In this document: positions 1 to 11,710 of the stretch, in pieces
How positions within the stretch are numbered: position 1 is the stretch's first letter
Layout of the letters: every line of letters starts with the position of its first letter
Assembly: GCA_029641185.1 (NCBI GenBank)
Contig: JAPWGK010000001.1
Location: 1,314,501 to 1,378,500, forward strand
Reading direction: 5' to 3'
Source: Pseudofabraea citricarpa
Lineage: Eukaryota; Ascomycota; Leotiomycetes; Helotiales; Dermateaceae
DNA length: 64,000 nt
Position numbers and translations under genes: made by a program
The notes under the pieces: model-generated
Databases searched by the model: none
Told to the model about the DNA's origin: nothing
The model's input: the letters and a program-made list of their open reading frames with translations, nothing else

Positions 1-1291
1 GTGTATGCGGTGGTGAGCCAAAGCCTCGTGTGTTTGTGTCTGTCTCTGTTTGTTGGTACAATTGGTAGGCAGCGGGCTAGTTAGTGGTCACGGTAGCGGT
101 AGCAACAACTGGCACAGCAAGCACTGCCAAGGCAGAGGTTCTAAATCAGTCCATCGACTACCGAGAACCGACATCTCTCATCTGTCATCTCTCAACCTCA
201 TGGCCCAAATCCCACCCACAACTACATCCACATCCACATCCACATCCACGCATCCACGCATGCTGCCCCCCTACCTAGCACCCTCCCTCCCTCACCCCCG
301 GCTTGGGTCCATTCCGCGTTGGGTCACAGAGCGCAGGCATCTTTGGTAACTCTCACCTCACTCTTGTACCTTGGGCTGCAGGTCGCGATGCCTGCATACG
401 ACCGTACACTACACCACCACCCCCATCGAACATCAACATCGACATTCCGTCTTTAGTCTGCCGCTACCCAGTGTCAGCCATGCAGCATCGGACCATGTCG
501 CTGGAAGGAGAACAAGAAACTGTTGCCGTGATGCTGCCAGGTACTCCACATGGCGACATGCCCTCGCTGCCAGGCCACTGAACGGGCTCGAGGCTGAGGT
601 TTACTCAGCACGTACTATTTCAGCCGTATGAAAGAGGGCCCTCTTTCTCTCTCGTAAGCCACACTTTACTTTCCTCCCACCGCACCGCACACACTGCACT
701 GCACTGCACTGCACAATTCTTCGTGGACAGACCACCGGTTTGGTCATGGCTTGGCCTGCTGCTGCTGCTACTGCTGCTGCTTGCTTGCTTGCCCGGGACT
801 TTCTGCTTGCCCTCCTTACCCTCCTTGCCCTCTTTGCCCTCCCCCATGCACCCGCTCTCCCTCTCCTCTGTCCCCTTCTGACAACTTCTCGGCCTTCACT
901 GCGCCTTCGACTCACCCATCTAGTACCATGTATAGCTTTCCTGCAGCTCGACCTGCATATCTCCTGCACTCTTCCTCCATTCCTAGACTGCTGCCTTATG
1001 TTATACCTCAAGCATTCTGACTACCTCTGCCTTCTGCTGTCAAGCTCCTAGGGAACTATTAAGGCAGTCACCTCCTCAGGTCAATGAATGACTCTTCTCA
1101 CCACTATCATCCGCAGTCTTCTCCTTCAGTCTGTTTCAATATAAATTTCATAGCATCACTGCTTTTCTGTCTCAGGCCTTCTATAATTTCTATTGTCTCA
1201 ACACCACTACCACTCAAGCTACCTCTATATCTATCTACCCCTCCTCGACTTTCACACTCAAGCACCTCAGCTTCACCCACCAGCTCTCACC
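1..1291. other. CT-rich intergenic / leader region
   Basis: No convincing coding frame is seen here. The plus strand becomes increasingly pyrimidine-rich toward 1290, with long C/T runs between about 780 and 1280. This is the usual look of a filamentous-fungal promoter and 5' leader reading to the right. A (CATCCA)n microsatellite lies at about 223-258. The short open frames have repetitive, biased composition and no family resemblance. I infer that most of this stretch is promoter and leader of the small gene beginning at 1292. Confidence 0.5.
223..258. repeat. (CATCCA)n microsatellite
   Basis: About five uninterrupted hexamer units of CATCCA, followed by a CATCCACG variant, read directly in the sequence. 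It lies in non-coding DNA upstream of the gene at 1292. Confidence 0.8.
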
Positions 1292-1549
1292 ATGTGTTAC
1301 CTCGTTGTTGAACGATACTCTGTGTGCAGGTGCTTGTACTACAAGCACAGCGTCGACATGTGTGCGGCATACGGGCAGCAGGGACATCGCATACATGAGA
1401 AGACGGTGCTTGTTGGTTACGCATGTGAAGCACACTCGACTGGATATCAGGCACAACCATCCTCCTACCAAAGCTACCCCGACTCCGGCTATGGATCTAC
1501 CAGCCACCATGGATCGAGTCAACACCAATCTCGCCGCCACCGCAGATGA
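1292..1549 (+). CDS. Small Cys-rich hypothetical protein, 85 aa
   Basis: A single exon starts at an ATG after a long CT-rich leader and ends with TGA. The N-terminal half is dense in Cys, Tyr and Val (it starts MCYLVVERYSVCRCLYYKHS), followed by a YGQQGHRIHEK segment and a further Cys at GYACEAH. The C-terminal half is rich in Ser, Tyr, Gly, His and Arg and ends in a basic RRHRR tail. The five Cys residues plus His could bind a metal, but this is inference. No signal peptide or membrane segment is seen. The N-terminal block looks like a short protein conserved in Pezizomycotina that I have met as a hypothetical, but I cannot name it. The ATG was chosen because it follows a purine-poor leader and opens the Cys-rich block. 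The gene is isolated: nothing else is coding for 1.3 kb to the left or 4 kb to the right. Confidence 0.62.
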   Translation: MCYLVVERYSVCRCLYYKHSVDMCAAYGQQGHRIHEKTVLVGYACEAHSTGYQAQPSSYQSYPDSGYGSTSHHGSSQHQSRRHRR

Positions 1550-3387
1550 AATGTATTGTCTTCGGTAACTGGATACTCCTGGCAATCGCGTCCTCTTGTA
1601 CTCTTCGACTTTGATGATTGGGCTCATTATCTCTTTTCTTTCCGGGGTAGGACTTCTTCCGCGCCACCTTCTCAACTCACCCTCTTGCTTGTCGGTCATG
1701 ATCGATTGATAAGCACCTCTGCGCCTCCATAGAGCTCCCTCTACGCCTCGACCACTTCTCCAGCATTCCCCAGCTCGTACCTACACCGGTTGCTCTCAAC
1801 TTTGACGAAGAAACAACGAAACAACGATACGCGCGATGCCATGACCGACACGAAGTTATCGAAGGCGCATAAGGAGGATATAATGAGGGTTGATCCCCAT
1901 GACATGTACACGAGCACGATTTTGTCTTCTGTGGTCCCGCACATTTTGAGGGTTTAAGTTTTGCATAGCGAGGATATCCATGGGTTAGCATAGCGTTGGA
2001 TCATTGGGAACCGGTGTTGTCTTTTTTCTTCTTTCCTTTTCCTCTCCTTGGTTTTTCTCATTTCTTTGTTTTCCTTCTCTTCTTAGTTGCGCAGCATGTT
2101 TGGGGTGGGATACACAAGATACCTGGTGTTTGGCTATTTCTCTGGAGGAAATCTCTCGTTTCTGTTTGGGTTTTGATTTATTTCCTTCCATATCGCAACT
2201 CGTCTATTCTTCTCTAACTACTCTCGTTTTTTCTCTTCTGCTCTATCTCCTCTTCTCTCGTTTGAAGCAAAAGCTGGTCTCTTTCTTCTCCTTACCTTTG
2301 CACCGGCAGTTCCAAGCTGCCTCTGTTTCTCTTTCTCGTGGCTGAAGATTCTGGAAATCCTTCAGCCCTGTACCACCTATTTTCTTTTCTGAGTCACGGC
2401 ATGTTGACCATGGCAGGCAGAATCCCAAGGTAGCCAGCAGGAATGGCATTCTTTCTCTGGATTTCTCTGGATTTCCCCGGGAAATCCAGGGTCTAGATGT
2501 ACGTGGGAGCTCATGTGATGGATACTGTATGGGAGAGGCAATGTACGGGGGGGATGCGTCATAAGGCTCAGGCAGTCAGATGTGGTAGCCTTCCCTGGCC
2601 GGGGGTCTATTGGTTACCGAAAGTAGGATTGGCCGTGTACCTACAGCATCCCTACCCTACGTACAGAAGAAGACTTTTGACTTGTACCGGTCGGCTGGCC
2701 GGCCTGTAAAAAAGAACAAGGGCCCTGGAGGCTCGGGCTCGGGCTTGTGCTCGTGCTCGGTCGCAAAAAGGCAGGGCCGCGAATCGAACAACGAATCGCT
2801 CTACAGTAGCGCAATGGACGCGAGAGCATGAAGAACGAAAGAGCAGACGAGCAATCGTACAGTACAGTAGTATAATCAAGCATTCGAAATGTTTTTATTT
2901 TTAGAAGCAGATTTGTCCCGGGCGCCGTGCTGGTGATGCGAGCGATGTGATTTGATGTGATGTGATGACTGATGGGTTGGATGGATACAGGACTGTACAG
3001 TACTGGTAGGGAACATTTTCTTATCTGTCCTGGCGATTGAATGAATGACTTGCATAACCTTGCACGACCATCATCTTCTGGGCCTTCTCTTGTTTCAATG
3101 AGCGAACGAAACAGAAGCATCGGATGAAACAATTGAGATTTTGGGGATTCGGGGTGAGCAGGGGAGAGCAGGGGAGAGCGAGGGGGTTGATGATTGGGGG
3201 AAGTTTTAGCCTCCAACGAATGAGCGGGCGGGGTTGGTGGTGGGCGGTGGGTTCTGCTCCTTCTAAAAATAACTCCCGACGACGACGACGGATGGCGGAC
3301 GGCACGGCGGCTATCGTGACAGAACCTTGGTTTTTTTTTTGATCTCCTTGGAATTATACAGCACCGCGAGCACCTCTTACGGACTAG

Positions 3388-3425
3388 GGAAGAGGGAAAG
3401 AGGGAAAGAGGGAAAGAGGGAGAGC
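3388..3425. repeat. (GAGGGAAA)n purine-tract repeat
   Basis: Four near-perfect tandem units of GAGGGAAA form a polypurine tract on the plus strand, followed by a separate T/G-rich stretch with a G run at about 3470-3486. The tract is non-coding. Confidence 0.75.
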
Positions 3426-4304
3426 CAGTCTCACATCATTTTTTGGGCGAGGTTTTGTTTTTGGTTTTGTTTTTTTGGGGGGGGTTTGTAGCTGGCTGGC
3501 TGGCTAGCTGGCTTTGTCACTCTTGCTCTATTCTGCTCTTGTCACACTCGCTCGCTCACTCACTGCCTCCTCCCCTCCCCCCCTGAGATCTGGAGGGCTG
3601 GCTCGTTGGGTCTTCCGGTTCCTGGATTGGGTAAGTCGTGAGTAGCGGCGGGTTTTGTTTTATTTGGGGGTTTCTGAGGGATAAGATAAGACGAGTGGAA
3701 GTATGCCTTGCAAGCTTTGCACTTACTTACTTGTTGGTGCGCCATACCCGTCCGGTGCTGTGCTGTGCTGTGCGGCGCGGCGCTGCGCTATGTTATATTG
3801 TATTGTATTGCTGCTGTGCCTTGGAGATACTCTGCCGGTGGCTGTCTTAGACGTTGTTTTGGGGGTTTGAAGTCTATTGGATTTGTCCGTCGGTTGGTCT
3901 GCTCGGTTGCTCGTTTGTGTTGTTTGTATGTCATGAGGAGGGGCGGAGAGGGGCGGCGGACATGTGAGGTAGACAGGCGGGAGTTGGGGGGGGGAGAGAG
4001 ATGAGACGGAGATGAGAGATGATGAGATGATGAGACGATGGGAAAGCAAGCCACCCCCAATTCAATTCAAGTCAGTTCAATTCAATTCAAGTCAAGTCAA
4101 TCCAAAATCCCTAGGCAGGTATGCTATATCAGAGTCGAGGGCATTCTGGACAAGTCAACCTTGGGTTGGACTTTTGTTAGATTACTGACTTACTTGGCTA
4201 GGCAGCTAGGTAGCTAGCTAAGTCAGCCAGCCCTAAATTCATAACTCTACAGTCTAATTCTGTCGTTCAGAAAAACAATACCTGTTCCTATCTTGTTTCT
4301 TGTC

Positions 4305-4370
4305 TGGTTGGTTGGTTGGTTGGTTTGGCTGGTTGGTTTGGCTCTGATTGATTGATTGATTGATTGATTA
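4305..4370. repeat. (GGTT)n and (GATT)n microsatellites
   Basis: Tandem GGTT units and then six GATT units are directly visible in non-coding DNA. Confidence 0.8.
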
Positions 4371-5723
4371 CTCGACGTGCGCAGGCGTCCTCGTGCTGCG
4401 TGCTGCGTGCTTATCCCCTGTGCCTGGCCTGACCTTGGCAACTGACTGACTAAGTGACCAACTGGGGAAGACTGAGCGAGCGGGCGAGTGAGAGACTCGG
4501 GGAGCTGGACGTTTCCAATTGCGAGCTGTGGCTGGTGCTTTTGTTTGGTTTCTGGTTTCTGGTGTTGTGCATCCATCATCATCATCAATCAGCGCAGGGG
4601 TGCCGGCGTCGGTGTCGGTTCGTCGAATTTACCCCATTGCGCATTGCGCATTCCGCGTTCCCCATTAGCCTGTCGTCGTCCAACCTTACCAGTAGCAAGC
4701 ATCAGATCCATCACCAGAGCATGCAGCATGCAGCATACCAGCATACCTTACCTTCCTGAAAGAACAGCCGGCGCTTATCGGGGATTTTCTTTTTTGTTTT
4801 TGTCTTTTTGGGGTTTCTTGTTCCACCCACCAAAAACTTGCTTGCCTGTCTTCGATGCCCGCCCCGGTAATAACGAGCAGGTAGGTTTGCATTTATTGAT
4901 GAGATGAGATGAGATTCCTCGTCCGTCCCGTCGCCCAGGAGAGAGAGGGAAATAGAAAAGACGGGGCTCGAGGCTTATTCGTTTCTGCCTATCTCTCCAT
5001 GACATGTATGCAGCTATGTGGTGGGGTCCAAATATACTTTTCCTCTCTCTCCCTCGTCTCTTGGGGATTTGCGGCGCGGCACGCACGCTGCAAGCAAGAA
5101 TGCATGGGTCGGACGAAGCAAGGCAGTTTTTGACGGGTGTTTGTGCCTACCTACCTGTTCTACTGGAGGCCCCGCTGCTTGGGGTCGCATCTGGATGTAC
5201 TGTACATGTGCTTGCATGCCATGCCATGCCATGTCATGTATGTATACTGTATGTAGGTCATAGGGCCGGACCCACCCTGCACCGCACCGCTTCACCTTTC
5301 CATCCCATCAGCCATGTAGCTGTGTGGCTGTAGTGGCCGGGAGAGTCAAGTATTGGATGACCTGCATTGTAGGGATCGGGAACAGGTTTGGTCATTGGGG
5401 GTCTGGCGCCCTTTTTCACCTCGAGGTTTATGTTTAGAGATTTTGGCTCATCGAGATGAGTTGCTGTGTTCTATGTTGGTTGTCGTTCGCTTTCTGCTGC
5501 CTCTTGCTCTCGTACTCGGACTCTCGCTCTTGGTGGGTACGTGAAGTGAGTGAGTGAGGTAGAGAATGCTGAGAGCAGAATTGTCTCTCTATTCTTTCTT
5601 GCGCTTATTTTGCTTCTTACACAGAATATCTCTGTTTCTCCCTCTGTCTCCATGTGCAGAGATCTAGAACTCTTCAATCCGACGCTTTCGCCTCTACAAA
5701 CTTCGAACTCCTCGCTTCAAGAC

Positions 5724-7737
5724 TCAGTATAACTCCTGCATCCGGCTAACGTACGTCCTTCGCACGGCCGATCCACTCGAGAAGGTATGTATAACCTCAA
5801 CGCCCATCGACCTCGCATATGCTATAGCATCCGCACCAATCTGTGCACACTCATTAACCTTCAGATACGTGACTCCCATCTGCACGAAATGCTTGACTGC
5901 TACTCCCGTGATCTTCGACCCTGACAGTTCAATCCGCTTGAGGTTCGGATACTGGTTCACGATCTGAAGAGCCCGTTGTTCGCTAAGGTTCATATTAGCG
6001 AGCGAGATATCTTCGATATTTTGCGATGCTGGGTATTCCTTCTCGATTTCTGATGGTCCTGGTAACTCGGGAACACCTCCACCGACGGACAAGGTCCTCA
6101 GGTTCCCCGCTTCGATGGACGGCTTGATGATGTTCCCTACTGACCAAGAATCTAAATTGGTGCTGTAGCAGTTGAAAGTTCTGAGCAGAGGGAGTCTAGT
6201 ATGGTCTTTCTCTCCTCCACGTCCGAGCTGGATGTTGTGACTTATATTAAGATGCTCTAGCGTTGATGGCAGCAGAGGCAGATTTCCAAGACCTATAGAC
6301 TCGAGGTCTAAATGTTTCAATCGTGTCCAAGGCTTTAGGTTGACATTGGATGATGGCGAGATACTCCATTCGTGTAATAGTACATGTTCGACGTTGGGAA
6401 AAGCTTCTACCAAATCGTCCTGTCTGAGATTTAGTATAAAAGAAATCTGAGGTAGAGTCTCGCGCAGAGAAAACCTACAATGTTCAACCGCGGCTTTCGG
6501 CCATCACTTGACAGTGCTCGCAGGCGTAAAATCTTAATCGAATCAAACACAGGCGCTGGCCATTCCATGGTCAAAGAACGAAAACTCGCTTGTATCGCCA
6601 GGAAACTAACTTCTCTCAAACTGGACCGGTTGGAGTCCAAGACAGACAGAATAGAATCCAGAGGAACTTCACAGTTCTTGTGAACTATCAGGGTTTGGAG
6701 GTTCTTTGCAAGGGGCAGGGCATTGGTAAGTGAGTCCCCAATGATCCCCGGTCCCGATATCTCCAGATCTTGTAGTTTCTGACAAGTTCTTGTCAGGTAG
6801 CTCAATCTCGCATCGTTGAACCCTCCTCTATTCTCTGGACCCATAGTGATCCAGGCTTTGTCGAGCGTGTAATTGGACCTCCTCAGATACGCCCTGAGGG
6901 ACTTCTGCCCAAATGCTCGACGAGCAGGCCTAGTGTTCAAGAATGTCCAGAGCTTATAAGAAGATTCAAGTGTACGTTTCCATGCCTTCGATAGAGAAAG
7001 ACAGATCCTGTCGCCAATTTAACAAGACAATAAAGAAGCAGGATAGCACATCTTACACTCGATCTCGCATCTCAAGTTTCTCGCATATCATTACTATCAA
7101 TTCTGTGGGCAACATAGCAAGAGGATCCAGAGTTCTGCGGGGCGTTTGTCTCTGCTGTAACTTATTAAACATGGTTTGAAGAACCTAATAATGTTAGAGC
7201 TGATTGGAATATTTGAAGCACACCTACAGTTCGGTCTTCATCGGTCCCGATTTTGACTTTCCTCAAGCCTCTCTCATATATCTTCAAAGCAAGGTCTTGG
7301 TTTTCCATCAGTTGTAAGATTTTCCCACAACGGAGATATCCCTTGGGGATATTAGCCCAAGCTGATCTCAATTGAGGTTACACTTACTTTTGAGATTTCT
7401 GGCTTTAATTCTATCATCTGCTTTGAATCCCGAAGTGCAGATTGAAGTTGGTCTAGCTTCTCGCAGGTTGCAGCGCGATGGTCCAGGGCGGTTAATAGCA
7501 TGTGGCCAGTACTTATTTTGACAGCCTACGGAATACTTAGTCACCTTTGTTAAAAATGTTTTGCAAGTATTGATGTATAAATCCAATAATGTGACATATA
7601 ATCCCGTTGGTAACACTAACCTCGCTGAAGGCTTTGAGCGCACCTTCAAAGTCTTTTTTTTGGTATCGACGACGACCTCGTTCCATCGGGCCCATTCCCT
7701 CCTCCTCGCGACGCGTGCTGCTGCTTTGAGTTGCCAT
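5724..7737 (-). CDS. DIA2: Dia2/Pof3-like F-box protein (TPR + F-box + LRR), 573 aa
   Basis: Six exons join in frame: 7737-7621, 7525-7388, 7341-7228, 7184-7057, 7007-6479 and 6419-5724. The introns are 43-95 nt. The joined length of 573 aa is close to that I recall for S. pombe Pof3. Residues about 15-120 form tetratricopeptide-type helices (for example GALKAFSE and GYLRCGKILQL). Residues about 143-185 form an F-box (LDPLAMLPTELIVMICEKL). The remainder consists of leucine-rich repeats with LxxLxLxxN-like periodicity. This TPR, F-box, LRR order is characteristic of Dia2/Pof3, the substrate receptor of an SCF ubiquitin ligase. In yeasts that ligase acts at replication forks and on replisome disassembly and genome stability. 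Two introns are only 43 and 46 nt, and one uses an AAG acceptor. It shares a 320-bp divergent promoter with ERV41. The family call is firm; individual splice choices are inferred. Confidence 0.88.
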
Positions 7738-8057
7738 AACTCAACAATGTTTCGAAATAAGATGATTTTCTGATAGAGAATGCACGAGGTCGAGGTTGAG
7801 GTTAAGTAGCCGTGTGTTGCGGGCGCGTTCGCGTTTGACAGGGGTCAAATCTATCAGCCTTGCGCTAAGATTTGGAGGGTTACGAATCCTTGACCTCGCT
7901 CAAGCCTTGAAAGCTGTCCTCAACTCCAATCCGACAAGAAACTCGTTCAGATTCGCCCAACCCTTCCAGGCAGACTTCTTTTGACTTGCGCATACTCTCC
8001 TTCAGCAGCGCTAGATTGATATGAGGATTGTGTTTGGACAATTGTGAAGTTGTGGAG
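7738..8057. promoter_or_regulatory. Divergent promoter, DIA2 / ERV41
   Basis: A 320-bp gap lies between two start codons facing away from each other. It must contain both leaders and any shared control sites. No specific operator motif was recognised. Confidence 0.6.
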
Positions 8058-9365
8058 ATGAACGGCTTTGCAGATCACGGCCTCGATGAGGATGCTTTTG
8101 GGGAGAAGCCTGGCAACATTGTGCAGGCATTTGACTATTTCCGTAAGTACATTTGCGCATAGTTCCTCAGGAAGAAACCGTGGATCCCACCTTAAAAGTT
8201 GCACAAGAAAATTTGTACTTGGACGCTAATATCTATCGTGCTACAGCCAAAGCAAAACCTCAATATGTGACGAGGACATCCGGTGGTGGAAAATGGACCG
8301 TTGCAATGCTCGTTGTTTCTGCGCTTCTTATATTCTCGGAATTCAAGTCGTGGTGGCTGGGCCATGAAGAGCATACCTTTGCTGTGGAGAAGGGTGTTGG
8401 TCACAGTATGCAGATCAATATGGATATGGTCGTGGCCATGAAATGTATGGACATCCATATCAATGTACAGGATGCGGCAGGCGATCGAATCCTGGCTGGA
8501 GAAACACTCAAGCGCGATCCAACGAACTGGAAGCAGTGGGTGGATGCGCGGGGTGTTCATCAATTGGGGAAAGATTCCAAGGGAAAGACCGTCACTGGAG
8601 AAGGATGGCACACTTTTGACCATGACGAGGGTTTTGGAGAGGAGCACGTTCATGATATTCTTAACGCTGCTGGGAGCTCAAGAAAATCGGTTTATGGAAA
8701 GACACCAAAACTGAGGGGTGGAATCAATGGAGGTGATAGCTGTCGCATCTTTGGCAGCTTCTACGTCAACAGAGTGCAGGGAGATTTTCATATCACTGCA
8801 CGTGGACACGGTTACCAAGAATTTGGCTCTCACTTGGATCATAGTGGTAAGTTGCGACCTGAATGCTTGATCTGGGGATAAGCTAACCAATCCAGTTTTC
8901 AACTTTTCGCATATTGTGAACGAGTTCTCATTTGGGCCTTTCTACCCTACTTTACTCAACCCTCTTGACAAGACATTCACGACTACCCCGAACCACTTCC
9001 ACAAGTTCCAGTACTTTTTATCTGTTGTTCCCACTGTTTACAGCGTCGGAGCTCTTGATTCCATGTCAAGTCGAAGAATTTTCACCAACCAGTACGCCGT
9101 AACCGAACAATCACATTTGGTCGGCGAGAGATCTGTACCTGGAATATTCTTCAAGTACGACATCGAGCCTGTACTGCTTACTGTAGAAGAGAGCAGGGAT
9201 GGGTTCCTCCGATTCGTGGTGAAGGTAGTCAATGTATTCAGCGGAGTTCTTGTTGCTGGACACTGGGGCTTCACCATAAGTGAGTGGGCAGTAGCAGTAT
9301 GGGGACGACGGAGGAGAGCAAGAAGTGAGGGTGTACTTACCGGAAAGACATATGGGCAGGATTGA
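8058..9365 (+). CDS. ERV41: Erv41 (ERGIC2-like) COPII vesicle protein, 384 aa
   Basis: Three exons (8058-8142, 8247-8846, 8896-9365) join in frame at GTAAGT donors and CAG acceptors. The product has the Erv41/ERGIC2 plan: a short cytosolic N-terminus ending in FDYFPKAKPQYVTRTSGG, and a first membrane helix (about residues 43-60, WTVAMLVVSALLIFSEF). A large lumenal domain follows, containing MDMVVAMKCMDIHINVQDA and the FGPFYPTLLNPLDKT block. A second membrane helix near the C-terminus (VNVFSGVLVAGHWGFTI) is followed by a WGRRRR basic tail. Erv41 works with Erv46 as a cargo-retrieval receptor cycling between ER and Golgi in COPII and COPI vesicles. Length and topology fit the family, and no defect is seen. 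Confidence 0.93.
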
Positions 9366-9932
9366 AGTAGCAAGTATTTTTCGTAGGCAATTATAAATTA
9401 TCCAGTTATTTTCTCCTCACTCTCTATTCATGCTATAATTGAGCAGTTCGTTGGTTGGTTTTTGCACTCAGAATTTAGCGAGCAGAATGTTTCACGGCAT
9501 GTATATCGCCTTTTTAGCGATGAATGAAACCCCACGTCATATACAAGAAAGACAAGAGCATTCCAGAATAGCGCGGCAATCAGATGGTATGACCCCTCAT
9601 ATGCAGCCTTCCAAACAACTAGCCTGGCTTTCTTCTTTTATACTTCGACCATGTGTACAGAGGATCCAGGAGCCTTGCTTTCTCCAAAACTAGCCTGAAG
9701 CATTTCTTTGTCCTTCACTAGTTCTCCACTGAAACCTCTACCAGTGCTCGCTGGAGAAAGGCAGACATAGAAATGACAGCAGGGTCCAGCCGTCATGTAC
9801 ATATGAGAAGAACCTGCTCTCTTCTCACCTCACCTCACTCACCAACCACATCTAACTATCCAACTATCGAGCTATCCAACTATCCGCTCACACCACTCAC
9901 ATCTGTCAGGCCCCTTCTACGAAGCAAACATC
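9366..9932. other. Intergenic region
   Basis: This contains the ERV41 3' end and a CT/CA-rich stretch at about 9830-9930 with tandem CAACTATC-like units, resembling a promoter for the gene at 9933. No gene is seen. Confidence 0.5.
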
Positions 9933-10265
9933 ATGGCAGCCTCTACCCCAACGAGCACATCCAATTTGATCAACCGCGCCATATCCACCATAGCTTCGAC
10001 AAACCCCAACTTAGATGCCAACAAAGTCGTCCTTATCTCGGCCCTGCAGCATCTTCTGGAAAGCGAAGCATGCCAAGACGATGACCCTCTCGATGCGCAG
10101 ACTCAGCAGGCCGTCATGGTCGCCATCGATTTGCTGTTTACAAATGCTCAGATTTTGGACAATTCTCAGATGGTGCGGTTTTTGGGGGCTTTGTATGTTA
10201 TGGTTGTGATTTGTGTGAATGGACTTTGTGTTGATGAGGGGGATGAGGACGTTGAGGTTGATTAA
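9933..10265 (+). CDS. Hypothetical protein, 110 aa
   Basis: A single-exon frame starts at ATG within a favourable context (ATCATGGCA) after a CT-rich leader and ends with TAA. The product begins with a Ser/Thr/Asn-rich segment and continues with amphipathic helices (ISTIASTNPNLDANKVVLIS, then TQQAVMVAIDLLFTNAQI). A hydrophobic stretch (FLGALYVMVVICVNGLCV) leads to an acidic C-terminus (DEGDEDVEVD). I do not recognise a family. The regular helical pattern and codon use suggest a real gene, possibly conserved among related fungi. A competing explanation is a longer spliced product, but no clear donor is seen. Confidence 0.6.
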   Translation: MAASTPTSTSNLINRAISTIASTNPNLDANKVVLISALQHLLESEACQDDDPLDAQTQQAVMVAIDLLFTNAQILDNSQMVRFLGALYVMVVICVNGLCVDEGDEDVEVD

Positions 10266-10580
10266 TTCTGGGGCTAGGAAGAGAGGAGACTTGGAGAGGG
10301 AGAGAAGGCAGAGGATGAGATCATTATGGTCGATTGATTTTGGAGACAGAGCGAGACGATTTGAGAAGGAGATTGGGGTTCTGAGTTTGATTTTCTTCTT
10401 TGCTTTGATCTACATGGAAAATAATACTGGGTATCGATGCGATGACTAAGAGAATACAGTAGCATCTGAAATGAAAACGAAGGGAAAAAACAAATGCTTG
10501 CTTGCCAATGTTTTGCTGTAAATGTCGACAGTTGTGAGATGTGGAGTGTAAAATATAAATAGATGTGTTGCTTTTGGGAG
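10266..10580. other. Convergent 3' intergenic gap
   Basis: A 315-bp stretch between the converging ends of the genes at 9933 and 11710, purine-rich on the plus strand at 10270-10400. No coding or RNA feature was seen. Confidence 0.5.
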
Positions 10581-11710
10581 TTACTTGGCTGGTCTCTCAG
10601 TGCTCTGTCGCCCGGAGCTTCCTCCGTTCTCACTCATAGTCTTCGAGCTGTACTCACTGAAGCCAGTTCCCTTCCGATGCGTAAGTGCTTTGGTCCAACG
10701 CTTCGAATTCGAACCTGGCTTTCCAGTGCCGTCTAATCCAAGAACCTCTCTCAATTCTGGGATCTCGACATGATCTCTGGTATTTCGCATGCGGTGACAC
10801 CATGTAATCTTCTTCTCTTCTGGCTGATGCTCTCCCACTTTATCCAAGCCCTCGCCAATCTGCTTATCCTCGTCGCCAAGTGCTGGTGATGAGATAGGTG
10901 TAGTCATATTGACGGGTTCGAAGAGGAATTCTCCACCAACTTGTTGGTAATCTCCTCCTTGGAAGACCATGCCACTCTTGATCTGCTTTAGACTTTGTAC
11001 CATGCTTTTCACTACCCCAGCCATAAGGCCGCTCCGTTGATAGTCTGGTCTTGTACCCAGATTTAGCGTTCGGGTCATGCCTAGTTCTTGATATAGCCGC
11101 TTGGTAGGGTCCGCGTAAACGGGGAATGGGCAGTTGGTAGCCTCTTGGTACATGGGAATTAAAGCAGGGCTACCACAACCAACCACGGCAATAAAGGTGG
11201 GAATGTTTAGCTGGAGAAGGGAGTCTTCGGTGATTGATGCGGAAACACTGCGCAGATATTCTTGACATTGCTATTCATCTGTCAGACCATTCTTTGCCGC
11301 AAACTCTGGGCGCAACTTACACCACAGAAAAAGTGCCGTATGAAGATGATCAAGACTCTCCGTGTAGTATTCGGTCCGTTGTACAAGCTCTTGAACGGAA
11401 CTGTCTTCCCATCCCGATCCAACACTGAGTAATCCTCGATCTTTTTGAGTACTGCTTGAGTGGGGATCTCATCGTTGGTATTGACGTCGCCTGTGAAGTC
11501 GGCAGTCTCGTCCACATTGTTCACCCCTTGCTTCCCGGTCGAAGTGGTATCAATCGAGGTCTTTGGGGGTATTGCTGTAGAGGACTTGAGGTTATTTTCG
11601 TGTGCAGAAGATGCATCATTCGTGAGAGGAGGGCTTGGAGGCGTATGGATAGTGGCGTTTGTCGACATTGTTGCTGCAGCGTTTGCAGGAGAGTCTGAAG
11701 AAACGGCCAT
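10581..11710 (-). CDS. AhpC/TSA_2 (PRXL2-type) thioredoxin-fold protein, 359 aa
   Basis: Two exons (11710-11321 and 11270-10581) join in phase 0 across a 50-nt intron. The N-terminal 90 residues are Ser/Thr/Pro-rich and probably disordered. The fold begins near IEDYSVLDRDGKTVPFKSLY and continues through a strand (RRVLIIFIRHFFCG). The splice then completes a CxxC pair (FFCGQCQEYLRS at about residues 127-138). This matches the RHFxCxxCQEYL signature of the AhpC/TSA_2 (PRXL2/AAED1) family of redox proteins. Downstream are IPTFIAVVGCGSPALIPMYQ and FPVYADPTKRLYQELGM, also typical. The C-terminal 110 residues are polar and extend beyond the domain. It is probably an oxidoreductase; the physiological substrate is unknown. 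Intron placement is strongly supported because it restores the CxxC motif. Confidence 0.85.

Larger units (their letters stand above)
1550..5723. other. 4.2-kb low-complexity intergenic region
   Basis: No open frame here resembles a protein. The stretch carries T/CT-rich tracts at about 2020-2350, G/T-rich and purine tracts at 3340-4050, and many short microsatellites. It also has three copies of the palindromic motif GTACAGTAC/GTACTGTAC (2857, 2995 and 5197). It may be a long UTR, promoter or non-coding transcript, but the sequence alone does not decide this. Confidence 0.5.

Noticed and set aside
601..1011. 136-codon minus-strand frame rich in Arg and Ala
   Set aside because: Derived from CT-rich and CTG-repeat DNA; biased composition and no start context.
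1235..1699. 154-codon open frame on the minus strand
   Set aside because: It lies antisense to the small Cys-rich gene and its leader, has arginine/serine-biased content without domain features, and the plus frame has the better start context.
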